In this document: positions 39,692 through 47,690 of the stretch, one piece after another
Position numbering within the stretch: position 1 is the stretch's first letter
Layout of the letters: each line of letters starts with the position of its first letter
Assembly (NCBI GenBank): GCA_963726975.1
Contig: CAVSEK010000013.1
Coordinates: 930,001 to 994,000, forward strand
From: CAVSEK01 sp963726975
GTDB taxonomy: Bacteria; Actinomycetota; Actinomycetes; Mycobacteriales; SCTD01
Reading direction: 5' to 3'
Length of the DNA stretch: 64,000 nucleotides
Position numbers and translations under genes: made by a program
The notes under the pieces: generated by a model
What the model saw: only the letters and a program-made list of their open reading frames with translations
Databases searched by the model: none
What the model was told of the DNA's origin: nothing

Positions 39692-41521
39692 GTGACCGAG
39701 CTGCTCGACCGTGCGACCACCAGCCCCGCCGCGGCCCGGGTCCGCGACTGGCTCGACGCCTTCGACGGCGCGCTGCAGGCGCGCGATGCGCGGGCCGCCG
39801 CGGCGCTGTTCGAGACCGGCGCCTTCTGGCGCGACCTCGTGTCGTTCACCTGGAACATCTACACGGCGGAGGGGCGCGACGCCATCGAGGTCATGCTCGG
39901 CGACGGCCTCGCCTGGGCCGGGCCGTCCGGCTGGGATCTGGACGAGGAGCCGACCGAGGCCGGGGGCGTGACGGAGGCCTGGCTGCGGTTCCGGACCGCT
40001 GTCGGCCGGGGTGAGGGCCTGCTGCGGCTGCGCGAGCAGGACGACGGGACCGTGCTCGCCTGGACGCTGCTCACGACCCTGCAGGAGATCGAGGGCCACG
40101 AGGAGCCGCGCGGCGACCGGCGGCCGAAGGGGGCCGAGCACGGTGCCCGGCGCGACCGGGAGTCGTGGCGGGAGGCGCGCGAGCGCGAGGCGGCCGAGCT
40201 CGGGCGCAGCGTGCAGCCGTACGTCGTCGTCGTCGGCGGCGGGCAGGGCGGGATCGCCCTGGGCGCGCGGCTGCGCTCGCTGGGCGTCCCCGCCGTGGTG
40301 CTGGAGAAGGACGAGCGGCCCGGCGACTCCTGGCGCAAGCGCTACAAGTCCCTGTGCCTGCACGACCCCGTCTGGTACGACCACCTGCCGTACCTGAAGT
40401 TCCCCGACACCTGGCCGGTCTTCGCGCCGAAGGACAAGATCGCCGACTGGCTCGAGATGTACACGCGCGTCATGGACCTCGACTACTGGGGCTCGTCGAC
40501 CGCGACCTCGGCCCGGTGGGACGAGGACGCGCAGCGGTGGGAGGTCGTCGTCGACCGGGCCGGCGAGCAGGTGGTCCTGCGGCCGGAGCACCTCGTGATG
40601 GCGCTGGGCGTCTCCGGCAAGCCGAACGTGCCCGAGGTGCCCGGCCAGGACCGGTTCCGCGGCGACCAGCACCACTCGTCCCAGCACCCCGGACCGGACG
40701 CCTACCGCGGCAGGAAGGCCGTCGTCGTCGGCTCCAACAACTCGGCACACGACATCTGCGCCGCCCTGTGGGAGGCGGGTGCGGACGTGACGATGGTGCA
40801 GCGCAGCAGCACGCACGTCGTGCGCAGCGAGTCGCTCATGGACCTCGCGCTCGGCGACCTCTACTCCGAGCGGGCCGTCGCGTCCGGCACGACCACGGAG
40901 AAGGCGGACCACGTGTTCGCGTCCCTGCCGTACCGGATCATGCACGAGTTCCAGATCCCGGTCTACGACGCCATCCGGGAGCGCGACGCGGCCTTCTACG
41001 ACCGGCTGGCGGCAGCCGGGTTCGACCTGGACTGGGGCGACGACGGCTCCGGGCTGTTCATGAAGTACCTGCGGCGGGGCTCCGGCTACTACATCGACGT
41101 GGGCGCCTCCGAGCTCGTGGCGAACGGCGACGTGCACCTCTCGCGCGGGCAGGTGCGCGAGCTCACCGAGACCGCGGTCGTGCTCGAGGACGGCACCGAG
41201 CTGCCCGCCGACGTCGTCGTCTGGGCCACCGGCTACGGCTCGATGAACGGCTGGCTGCGCGACCTCATCAGCCCCGAGGTGGCCGACCGGGTGGGGAAGG
41301 TGTGGGGTCTGGGCTCGGACACGACCAAGGACCCCGGGCCCTGGGAGGGCGAGCAGCGCAACATGTGGAAGCCCACGCAGGTGCCGCACCTGTGGTTCCA
41401 CGGGGGCAACCTGCACCAGTCGCGCTACTACTCGCTGCCGCTGGCCCTGCAGCTCAAGGCCCGCCAGGTCGGCCTCGACACGCGGGTGCACGGGCTGGCA
41501 CCCGTGCACCACACGGGCTAG
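39692..41521 (+). CDS. NTF2-like domain fused to a flavin-containing monooxygenase
   Basis: 609 aa. Residues 1-140 form an NTF2/SnoaL-like domain (WLDAFDGALQARDARAAAALFETGAFWRDL...), and the rest a class B flavoprotein monooxygenase with VVVGGGQGGIALGARL (GGGQGG at 182-187, FAD), VVVGSNNSAHDICAAL (NADPH) and WATGYGSMNGWL. The FMO/BVMO fingerprint with FxGxxxHxx(W/F) is replaced by FRGDQHHSSQHPG. It would put one oxygen into an organic substrate; the fused small domain may bind substrate. The GTG at 39692 has AGGGAGG 6-12 nt upstream and is preferred to 39662. The TAG stop overlaps the convergent BtuF-like gene. Confidence 0.8.
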   Translation: MTELLDRATTSPAAARVRDWLDAFDGALQARDARAAAALFETGAFWRDLVSFTWNIYTAEGRDAIEVMLGDGLAWAGPSGWDLDEEPTEAGGVTEAWLRFRTAVGRGEGLLRLREQDDGTVLAWTLLTTLQEIEGHEEPRGDRRPKGAEHGARRDRESWREAREREAAELGRSVQPYVVVVGGGQGGIALGARLRSLGVPAVVLEKDERPGDSWRKRYKSLCLHDPVWYDHLPYLKFPDTWPVFAPKDKIADWLEMYTRVMDLDYWGSSTATSARWDEDAQRWEVVVDRAGEQVVLRPEHLVMALGVSGKPNVPEVPGQDRFRGDQHHSSQHPGPDAYRGRKAVVVGSNNSAHDICAALWEAGADVTMVQRSSTHVVRSESLMDLALGDLYSERAVASGTTTEKADHVFASLPYRIMHEFQIPVYDAIRERDAAFYDRLAAAGFDLDWGDDGSGLFMKYLRRGSGYYIDVGASELVANGDVHLSRGQVRELTETAVVLEDGTELPADVVVWATGYGSMNGWLRDLISPEVADRVGKVWGLGSDTTKDPGPWEGEQRNMWKPTQVPHLWFHGGNLHQSRYYSLPLALQLKARQVGLDTRVHGLAPVHHTG

Positions 41522-42264
41522 CCCCGCAGAGCGCGCTCCAGCAGCGCCCGCGCCTCGACGAGGCTCGGTCCGTACCACGTCAGGTGCCGGCCGCTCACGC
41601 AGGCGGCGGGCACCCCCGGGAACGCCTCAGGACCGTCGTCGGGCGTGAAGGCGTACGGCTCGTCGGGCAGCACGACGAGGTCGACGCCGTCCACCGGCGG
41701 GGTGAAGCGCGGGTAGCGCTCCGCGCTGTCGGCGAGCACGTTGTCGACGCCCAGGCGCGAGAGCACGTCGCCGGTGAAGGTGCCCGAGCCGACCGCCATC
41801 CAGGGCCGTCGCCAGACCGGGACGACGGCCGTGCGCCGCGGCCCGTCGTAGGGCGCCCGCCAGACGGTGCGGGCCTCGTCGAGCCAGCCCGGCCGGTCGA
41901 GACCGCAGGCGCCGAGCATGCGGCCGAGCGAGTCGAGCGCCTCGGGGACGGTGCGCGGGAAGGTCGTCCAGACGGCGACCCCCGCCTCGCGCAGGGCGGC
42001 GAGGTCGACCTCGCGGTTCTCCTCGGCGTTCGCCAGGACGAGGTCGGGGCGCAGGTCCAGCACGGCCTCGACGTCGGGGTTCTTCGTGCCGCGGACACGG
42101 GTCACTGCCAGGTCCGCTGGGTGCGAGCACCAGTCGGTGGCGCCGACGAGCAGCCCGGGGGCGGTGACCGCGACCGCCTCGGTGAGGGACGGCACGAGGG
42201 AGACGACCCGGGAGACCTGCCCCGGGTCGAGCTCGCGGCCGAGGTCGTCAGACGTCGGTGACAC
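41518..42264 (-). CDS. Cytosolic BtuF-like helical-backbone metal/cobalamin-binding protein
   Basis: 248 aa. The Peripla_BP_2-type fold is recognised from VSLVPSLTEAVAVTA, VGATDWCSHPADL, GTKNPDVEAVLDLRPDLVLANAEENREVDLAAL and the C-terminal VDLVVLPDEPYAF...WYGPSL. The opening resembles vitamin B12-binding BtuF. There is no signal peptide and no lipobox, so it probably works in the cytoplasm or through unconventional export, as in the actinobacterial 'cobalamin-binding' relatives. No ABC transporter genes are near. The GTG at 42264 overlaps the end of npdG by 17 bp. Confidence 0.8.
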   Translation of the reverse strand: MSPTSDDLGRELDPGQVSRVVSLVPSLTEAVAVTAPGLLVGATDWCSHPADLAVTRVRGTKNPDVEAVLDLRPDLVLANAEENREVDLAALREAGVAVWTTFPRTVPEALDSLGRMLGACGLDRPGWLDEARTVWRAPYDGPRRTAVVPVWRRPWMAVGSGTFTGDVLSRLGVDNVLADSAERYPRFTPPVDGVDLVVLPDEPYAFTPDDGPEAFPGVPAACVSGRHLTWYGPSLVEARALLERALRG

Positions 42265-42928
42265 GCAGACCAGCGTGCGCCTTGTAGCGGCGGTTGACCG
42301 AGATCAGGTTGGCCGTCAGCGCCTCCACCTGGTGGGCGTTGCGCAGCCGCCCGCCGTAGACGCCGCGCATGCCCGGGACGAGGGAGGCCAGCGCCTGCAC
42401 CAGGTCCGTGGCGCCGCGGTCGTCGCCCAGCACGAGCACGTCGGTGTCGACGGTGTCCACCGCCTCGTCCAGCAGCAGCACGGCGCTGACGTGGTGGAAG
42501 GCGGCGACCACCCGGCTGTCCGGGAGCACCGCGGCCGCCTGCTGCGCCGCGCTGCCCTCCTCCACCGCCAGGGCGAAGGCACCCTGCTTGTCGAAGCCGA
42601 GCGGGTTGACGCAGTCGACGACGACCTTGCCCGCCAGCTCGCCCGCGAGCCCCTGCAGCAGCTCCCGGTGCCCGTCCCAGGGCACGGCGACCACGACCAC
42701 GTCGGCGTCCCGGGCGGCCGCGGCGTTGTCCGCGCCGGACACCCGCTCGGGCAGGCCCTCGGCCGCCTGCTGCGCACGCTCGGCGGACCGCGAGCCCAGC
42801 ACGACGCGCACGCCGGCCAGCGCGAAGCGCCGGGCCAGGCCGCGCCCCTGCTCCCCCGTGCCGCCCAGCACGGCCACGGTGACGGTCGTCGGGTCGGGCG
42901 GGGTGGGCGGCGGCGTGGCGGAGGTCAT
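42248..42928 (-). CDS. npdG: NADPH-dependent F420 reductase NpdG
   Basis: 226 aa. VTVAVLGGTGEQGRGLARRFALAGVRVVLGSRSAERA is the NADP-binding fold of F420:NADPH oxidoreductase (GGTGEQG). VVVVAVPWDGH, KVVVDCVNPLGFDKQG, VAAFHHVSAVLL and the C-terminal GLRNAHQVEALTANLISVNRRYKAHAGLRVTDV are family blocks, the last one contacting F420. It moves hydride between NADPH and F420 to supply F420H2-dependent enzymes such as the LLM protein at 3886. The ATG start lies 6 nt after CAGAGT. Confidence 0.93.
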   Translation of the reverse strand: MTSATPPPTPPDPTTVTVAVLGGTGEQGRGLARRFALAGVRVVLGSRSAERAQQAAEGLPERVSGADNAAAARDADVVVVAVPWDGHRELLQGLAGELAGKVVVDCVNPLGFDKQGAFALAVEEGSAAQQAAAVLPDSRVVAAFHHVSAVLLLDEAVDTVDTDVLVLGDDRGATDLVQALASLVPGMRGVYGGRLRNAHQVEALTANLISVNRRYKAHAGLRVTDV

Positions 42929-42940
42929 GCCCCGACTCTG
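42929..42940 (-). promoter_or_regulatory. Probable leaderless -10 box for npdG
   Basis: Read leftward: CAGAGT (42940-42935), 6 nt, ATG at 42928. Confidence 0.4.
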
Positions 42941-43066
42941 CCAGGACCGTCCCGTCCCCGGGCAGGAGACCGGCGCGGCGGGCCGAAGAGGACCCCGAGC
43001 GTGACGTCGACTGCCCCACGGGGGGGCTGAGCGGACGTATCGTCATGATCTGGACGGAGGTGGGCA

Positions 43067-43981
43067 GTGAGCGACGCGGGCAGTCCGGTGCGCCCACCCG
43101 GTCGCCGGCGGTCCGCCACGTCCGCGGCCGACGTGCTGCCCGCCGTGCCGCGCCTCGCCTCGCTCGACGCCCTGCTGCGGGAGGTCGACGGCCTCCGGCT
43201 GACGCTCGAGGCCGACCTGTCCGTCGCGGCGGCCGCGACCGAGGCGGGTGCGCTGCAGGTGGCCGCCGACGTCGTGGCGGCCGACCAGGCCGAGGTGGCC
43301 CGGTTCGAGCGGCGCTCGCTGGCCCACCTGCGCGACCGGGGACCGCGCCGCCGCGTGCCGACGCTGCTCTGGCGGGCCGCACCGGTCGTCCCCGTCGCCG
43401 CCGCCGCGGCGGCCGTGGTCGTCGGGCTGAGCCTGGCCCCGGGCGCCACCGCCCCCTCGCGGCCCACCGGCCAGAGCTCGACGCGCGTGTCGCTGTCGGC
43501 GTACGACCGGCTCGCCCAGGTCGTGCAGCAGGCGCCGGGCCCCGAGGCCCTGCGCGTCGCGGCGGCGCCCCTGCACGCCGAGGTGCTCGCCCTGCTCGAC
43601 CGGGCCGGCTCCGACCCGTCGGCCCACCGGGCGGCGGCGGAGGCCCTGGAGGGTGAGCGCCGGCTGCTGCTCGCGCTGCCCGCCGACGCCCGCGACCGAG
43701 ACGTCGTCGTCGCGTGGCAGGGCCTGAGCGACCGCCTGGCAGCCACCGCACCGCCGGAGCCTGCCCCCGACGCCCCGGCCGCACCGGTCGCCCCGGTCAC
43801 GGCGACCCCGCTGGAGGCCCCGGCCCCCGCGTCGCCGACCACGCCCCCGACGGGCCACGCTCCGCTGGACGGGTCGGACGCCGGTGCGCCCCCGCTGCCC
43901 ACCGCGGCGGTGCAGGGGCGCCTGGAGGTGCCGGCTCCGACCCTCCCCCCGACCCTCCCCCCGGCCCCACCGGCGCGCTGA
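43067..43981 (+). CDS. Single-span protein with helical N domain and Pro/Ala-rich tail
   Basis: 304 aa, not recognised. Predicted helical N-terminal region (SLDALLREVDGLRLTLEADLSVAAAATEAGALQVAADVVAADQAEVARFERR), a single membrane helix near residues 107-125 (APVVPVAAAAAAVVVGLSL), an external helical part and a Pro/Ala/Thr tail. The layout is like anti-sigma-factor or DUF5667-type actinobacterial membrane proteins, but I see no zinc HxxxCxxC motif and no neighbouring sigma factor. GTG with GGAGG ribosome site 7-11 nt upstream. Convergent with the RNB gene (7 bp). Confidence 0.7.
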   Translation: MSDAGSPVRPPGRRRSATSAADVLPAVPRLASLDALLREVDGLRLTLEADLSVAAAATEAGALQVAADVVAADQAEVARFERRSLAHLRDRGPRRRVPTLLWRAAPVVPVAAAAAAVVVGLSLAPGATAPSRPTGQSSTRVSLSAYDRLAQVVQQAPGPEALRVAAAPLHAEVLALLDRAGSDPSAHRAAAEALEGERRLLLALPADARDRDVVVAWQGLSDRLAATAPPEPAPDAPAAPVAPVTATPLEAPAPASPTTPPTGHAPLDGSDAGAPPLPTAAVQGRLEVPAPTLPPTLPPAPPAR

Positions 43982-43988
43982 CGGCCGC

Positions 43989-45401
43989 TCAGGCGCGGAA
44001 GAGCACGTCGCGCCGGACCGGGTCGGCGCGCACCAGCGCGACGTCGAGCGTCTGACCGAGCGGCAGGTCGTCGCCCTCGCACCGGGCCCGCACGGCCGGG
44101 TCGGCCAGCTGCACGACCCCGGCGTGGGCTCCCGAGCCGACGACCTGCGCGCGGAAGCGCTCCCCGGTGCGTCCCTGGAGCACCAGCGCCTCGGCGAGGT
44201 CCGTGCCGGCGCGCTCGAGCTCGGACGACCTCCGCCCGGCCGCGGCCATCACCGCAGGCAGCTCCGGCAGGGCCGTCCGCACGTCCTCGGGGACCGGCAC
44301 GCCCGCCTGCAGGGCGACACAGGTCTGCAGCACGTAGCGGTCGGCCAGCCGCCGCAGCGGCGCCGTCGCGTGCGCGTACGGCCCGCCGACGGCGCTGTGG
44401 GTCGTCAGCTCCGGTGGCGCGCCGTCGAAGGCGGTGTAGCCGGCGCCCCGCAGCAGCCGGGGGGCCAGGGCGAGCAGGGCCGCGGCCGGCCCGTCGCTGG
44501 GGTCGAGCCGCGAGACGACGGCGGCGTACGGCTCGTCCTGCGCCCACGGCAGGCCGAGCGCGAGGGCGCTGCGGCGCAGCGCCTCGACGTCGGCAGGGTC
44601 CGGGTCCGGCATGGTGCGCAGCAGCCCGGTGCCGCCGTCGAGCATGAGGCGGGCGGCCACCGCACCGGTGAGCAGGCTGATCTGCGCGTTCCACCCCTCG
44701 GCCGGGAGCGCGGCGCGCAGCCGCAGGAGAGGACGCCCTGCGGCGTCGAGGTCGACCTCCTGCTCCAGGGACGGCAGGTCGACCGCACCGCGCTCCCGGC
44801 CGCGCTGCTGGCGCAGGAGCCCGATCTCGCGCAGCAGCTGCAGCTGCTCGTCGGCCGTGCCGGCGTCGAGCCGGCCCTGCACCTCGCCGTAGGTGAGCTG
44901 GGCGCGGGAGCGCACGAGGGCGCGGCGCACGTCGACGCGGTCGGGCTCGCCCTCGGGGTCCAGGTGCACGTCCCAGACGACGGCCGGACGGTCGACGGAC
45001 GGCAGGAGGCTGGCGGCGCCCTCGCCGAGGACGGGCGGGTGCAGCGGCACGCGGGCGTCCGGGGCGTAGAGCGTCTCCCCGCGGGACCGCAGCGCGGTGT
45101 CGAGGGCCCCTCCGGGGCGGACGAAGGCCGACAGGTCGGCGATGGCGTAGCGCACGCGGTAGCCGGCGCCGTCGCGGTGCAGCGCCAGTGCCTGGTCGAG
45201 GTCCCGGCTGCCCTCCGGGTCGACGGTCACGAACGGGACGTCGGTGAGGTCCTCCTCGGGCAGCGAGGGAGCCGCGGCGGCGCGCTCGGCCTCGGCGAGC
45301 GCCTCGGGCCCGAACTCCTCGTGCACCCCCAGCTCGGCGCGCAGGTCGGCGAAGGCCCCCGCCGCCGACGGCTCCGGCAGGCGGACCCGCACCGACGGCA
45401 C
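43989..45401 (-). CDS. RNB-domain ribonuclease (RNase II/R family)
   Basis: 470 aa. The catalytic block VDPEGSRDLDQALAL has the clustered Asp of RNase II/R (FVTVDPExSRDLDQA), followed by YRVRYAIADLSAFVRPGGALDTALRSRGETLYAP. Only the RNB domain and a short C-terminal S1/OB-like segment (GERFRAQVVGSGAHAGVVQL) are present; the N-terminal cold-shock domains of RNase R are missing, which is usual for actinobacterial short RNB proteins. 3'-5' exoribonuclease. The GTG start is 3 nt after the cobT stop, so it is in the cobT transcript. Confidence 0.9.
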   Translation of the reverse strand: MPSVRVRLPEPSAAGAFADLRAELGVHEEFGPEALAEAERAAAAPSLPEEDLTDVPFVTVDPEGSRDLDQALALHRDGAGYRVRYAIADLSAFVRPGGALDTALRSRGETLYAPDARVPLHPPVLGEGAASLLPSVDRPAVVWDVHLDPEGEPDRVDVRRALVRSRAQLTYGEVQGRLDAGTADEQLQLLREIGLLRQQRGRERGAVDLPSLEQEVDLDAAGRPLLRLRAALPAEGWNAQISLLTGAVAARLMLDGGTGLLRTMPDPDPADVEALRRSALALGLPWAQDEPYAAVVSRLDPSDGPAAALLALAPRLLRGAGYTAFDGAPPELTTHSAVGGPYAHATAPLRRLADRYVLQTCVALQAGVPVPEDVRTALPELPAVMAAAGRRSSELERAGTDLAEALVLQGRTGERFRAQVVGSGAHAGVVQLADPAVRARCEGDDLPLGQTLDVALVRADPVRRDVLFRA

Positions 45402-45403
45402 GG

Positions 45404-46552
45404 TCAGGCCTTCCCGGTGACGCCGGCGCTGTCGAAGGTGGCCATGGAGGTCAGGGTCGCCACCGCGGCCTGCACGAGCGGCAGCGCCAGGACCGCCCCG
45501 GTGCCCTCACCGAGGCGCAGGTCGAGGTCCACGAGCGGGCGGAGCCCGAGCGCCTGCAGCGCCACGGCCGCACCCGGCTCGGCCGACCGGTGCCCGGCCA
45601 CGCAGGCGGCGAGGCAGTCCGGCGCCAGGGCGGCGGCGACGAGCGCGGCCGAGCAGGCGATGACCCCGTCCAGCACGACCGGCACCCGGGCCGCTGCGGC
45701 GCCGAGGACGAAGCCGGCGAGGGCCGCGTGCTCCAGGCCGCCCACGGCCGCCAGGACGCCGACCGGGTCCTGGGGGTCGGGGTCGTGCCGGGCCAGCGCG
45801 CGCCGCACCACGTCCGTCTTGCGCGCCAGGGTCGCGTCGTCGACCCCGGTGCCGCGGCCGGTGACGTCCTGCGGGTCGCGGCCCGTGAAGGCGGCGACCA
45901 GGGCGGCCGACGGCGTGGTGTTGGCGATGCCCATGTCGCCCGTGAGCAGGCAGCGGCTGCCGCCGGCCACGAGGTCGCGGGCCACCGCGATGCCCACCTC
46001 GAGCGCCCGGACGGCCTCCTCGCGGGTCAACGCGGGACCCTGCGTCATGTCGCGCGTCCCGGCCCGCACGTTGCGCGCCAGCAGCCCGGGAGCGGCCTCC
46101 AACAGGCCGGCGACCCCGACGTCCACGACGACCACGTGCGCACCCGCCTGCGCCGCGAGCACGTTGACCGCGGCCCCGCCGGCCAGGAAGTTGCCGACCA
46201 TCTGGGCGGTGACCTCCTGCGGCCAGGGCGTGACGCCCTGGGCGTGCACGCCGTGGTCGCCGGCGAAGACGGCCACCGTCGCCGGCGACGCCGGCGGTGG
46301 CGGGCAACGGCCCGCGAGCGCGGCCAGCTGGACGGAGAGGTCCTCGAGCACGCCGAGCGCCCCGGGCGGCTTGGTCAGCCGCGACTGGCGGTCGCGCGCC
46401 TCGGCGGCCGCGGCGGCGTCCGCCGGTCCGATCGCGTCCAGGGTCTGCTGCAGCAGGTCCACGTCGTCCTCCCCGGGCCGCTCGCCCTCGGTGTGGTGCC
46501 GGTCTTCGTCGCGCCCTGCCCCGACGGGGCCCGGCGGGAGGTCCGCGCTCAC
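45404..46552 (-). CDS. cobT: Nicotinate-nucleotide-dimethylbenzimidazole phosphoribosyltransferase CobT
   Basis: 382 aa, slightly longer than usual from an N-terminal linker. RLTKPPGALGVLEDLSVQLAAL is the family opening; VAVFAGDHGVHAQGVTPWPQEVTAQMVGNFLAGGAAVNVLA, GDMGIANTTPSAAL and GGLEHAALAGFVLGAAA are its key blocks. Activates the lower-ligand base (DMB) to alpha-ribazole phosphate in cobalamin assembly. GTG overlaps the stop of the transporter gene (GTGA). With the transporter, under a cobalamin riboswitch. The main corrin operon lies 6 kb to the right on the same strand. Confidence 0.95.
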   Translation of the reverse strand: MSADLPPGPVGAGRDEDRHHTEGERPGEDDVDLLQQTLDAIGPADAAAAAEARDRQSRLTKPPGALGVLEDLSVQLAALAGRCPPPPASPATVAVFAGDHGVHAQGVTPWPQEVTAQMVGNFLAGGAAVNVLAAQAGAHVVVVDVGVAGLLEAAPGLLARNVRAGTRDMTQGPALTREEAVRALEVGIAVARDLVAGGSRCLLTGDMGIANTTPSAALVAAFTGRDPQDVTGRGTGVDDATLARKTDVVRRALARHDPDPQDPVGVLAAVGGLEHAALAGFVLGAAAARVPVVLDGVIACSAALVAAALAPDCLAACVAGHRSAEPGAAVALQALGLRPLVDLDLRLGEGTGAVLALPLVQAAVATLTSMATFDSAGVTGKA

Positions 46553-47310
46553 CCCTGCCCCGCCAGCGGCGGCACGAGGTCGCCGTGCCCGGTGAGGATG
46601 AGCGCCCCCAGCGTCAGGGAGGCCACTCCGGTGAGCGCCCCCAGCGCGATCTGGACCCGCGGGGTGCGCCGGGAGCCGAGCAGACCGGAGAGCCAGGCGA
46701 GGGCGATGCCGAGGTCGGTGACCACGAGCCCCGCGACGAAGGCGAGCAGGACGACGGCGGCCGTGGCGCGGGAGCCGGAGGCACCGGCGGTCGCGAACAG
46801 GACGACCTGCGTCGGGGTCTCGGCGCCCGTGCCGTGCAGCAGCCCGACGAGGAAGGCCCCGCGCCGGTCGACGTCCCCGGTCGTGGCGGGCGCCTCCCGG
46901 CGCCGGGCCCGCGCCCAGCCGCGGCGCAGCGCGCCGACCACGAGGCCCACCCGCCCGGCGTAGCGGTAGTCCGCGCGGTCGCGCCCCAGCTGGTAGAGCA
47001 CGATGCCGCCCAGCACGACGAGCGTCGTGCCCACCGCGTACGCGAAGGCGTCGTCCAGCCCGGCCGGCAGGCCGACGCCGAGGGCCAGGACGAGCATCCC
47101 GAAGACGAAGAGCACCAGGCCGTGGCCGGTGCAGTACCAGAACGCCAGCAGCGACCCGCGGGTCGCGTGGGCGCCCGGGTGCCCCTCGTCCTCCGGCCGG
47201 GGTGCCGTGAGGTCGGTGATCGCCGCGATGTGGTCCCAGTCGAGCCCGTGGCGGGCTCCCAGCGCGAAGCTGGTGCCCGCCAGGGCGAGCGGCAGTGCGT
47301 CGAGCAGCAA
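46549..47310 (-). CDS. NiCoT-type nickel/cobalt transporter
   Basis: 253 aa, about six to seven membrane helices. ARHGLDWDHIAAITDLT holds the HX4DH motif that identifies nickel/cobalt permeases (His, Asp and His in HGLDWDH). Other membrane segments: LLAFWYCTGHGLVLFVFGMLVLAL, LVVLGGIVLYQLG, GAFLVGLLHGTGAETPTQVVLFATAG (a second metal-site loop). Cobalt is the likely substrate because the downstream gene is cobT and the leader holds a cobalamin riboswitch. The start is TTG (47310) with GGAAGAG about 9-13 nt upstream; no ATG/GTG fits better. Confidence 0.88.
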   Translation of the reverse strand: MLLDALPLALAGTSFALGARHGLDWDHIAAITDLTAPRPEDEGHPGAHATRGSLLAFWYCTGHGLVLFVFGMLVLALGVGLPAGLDDAFAYAVGTTLVVLGGIVLYQLGRDRADYRYAGRVGLVVGALRRGWARARRREAPATTGDVDRRGAFLVGLLHGTGAETPTQVVLFATAGASGSRATAAVVLLAFVAGLVVTDLGIALAWLSGLLGSRRTPRVQIALGALTGVASLTLGALILTGHGDLVPPLAGQG

Positions 47311-47329
47311 GGTCCGGCTCTTCCCCGTC

Positions 47330-47458
47330 GGCGGAGGTGCGTGCGAGTCGGCCCACGCCGTCGGCGACCTGGCTCGCCGCCCCCCGCGGACGGGGACCGG
47401 ACGTCAGTAGCGCACCTGCACCGGACTCGCACCGGACTTCCCCGACGACCGGGTCAGG
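47330..47458 (-). ncRNA. Cobalamin riboswitch
   Basis: Read leftward: GGGAAGTCC-GGTGCGAGTCC-GGTGC then CGCTACTGAC (47443-47403) match the conserved core of B12 riboswitches (GGGAA..GGTGnnAntCC..CCGCnACTG), and the B12-box-like element GAGCCAGGTCGCC follows at 47375-47363. Upstream of the NiCoT-cobT genes, so adenosylcobalamin should lower their expression. Confidence 0.88.
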
Positions 47459-47464
47459 AGCAGG

Positions 47465-47470
47465 ACACTA
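47465..47470 (-). promoter_or_regulatory. -10 box for the riboswitch transcript, overlapping a stop codon
   Basis: Read leftward: TAGTGT. Its TAG is the stop of the 61-aa ORF. A start about 6-7 nt further would open the riboswitch. Sixth case of a TAG stop used as a -10 box in this window. Confidence 0.5.
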
Positions 47471-47653
47471 GCGCTCCGGCTCGGCCGGGGGCGCGACATC
47501 GGCCTCGTCGACGGTGTCGGCCGCCTCGTCCGCGCCGATCGTGGAGCCGTCCGCGAAGCCCGTGCCGTCGGGGGTGTCGGAGCCGGTGCCGGGCAGGCCG
47601 CCGGTCGCGCCGGGGCCGGAGGGCTGGGAGGGGGTGCTCGAGGAGTCGGTCAT
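47468..47653 (-). CDS. Small acidic hypothetical protein
   Basis: 61 aa, strongly acidic (C-terminal half ADEAADTVDEADVAPPAEPE), with a Ser/Pro/Gly-rich N terminus and no membrane segment; likely disordered. ATG with an AAGGGG-type ribosome site upstream. It follows the SDR gene by 37 bp on the same strand and could be part of that operon. No family recognised; low-complexity small ORFs of this kind may be real in actinobacteria. Confidence 0.5.
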   Translation of the reverse strand: MTDSSSTPSQPSGPGATGGLPGTGSDTPDGTGFADGSTIGADEAADTVDEADVAPPAEPER

Positions 47654-47690
47654 GGCCTGCCCCTTCCCCGTGCGGGTGCCGACTACCGGG

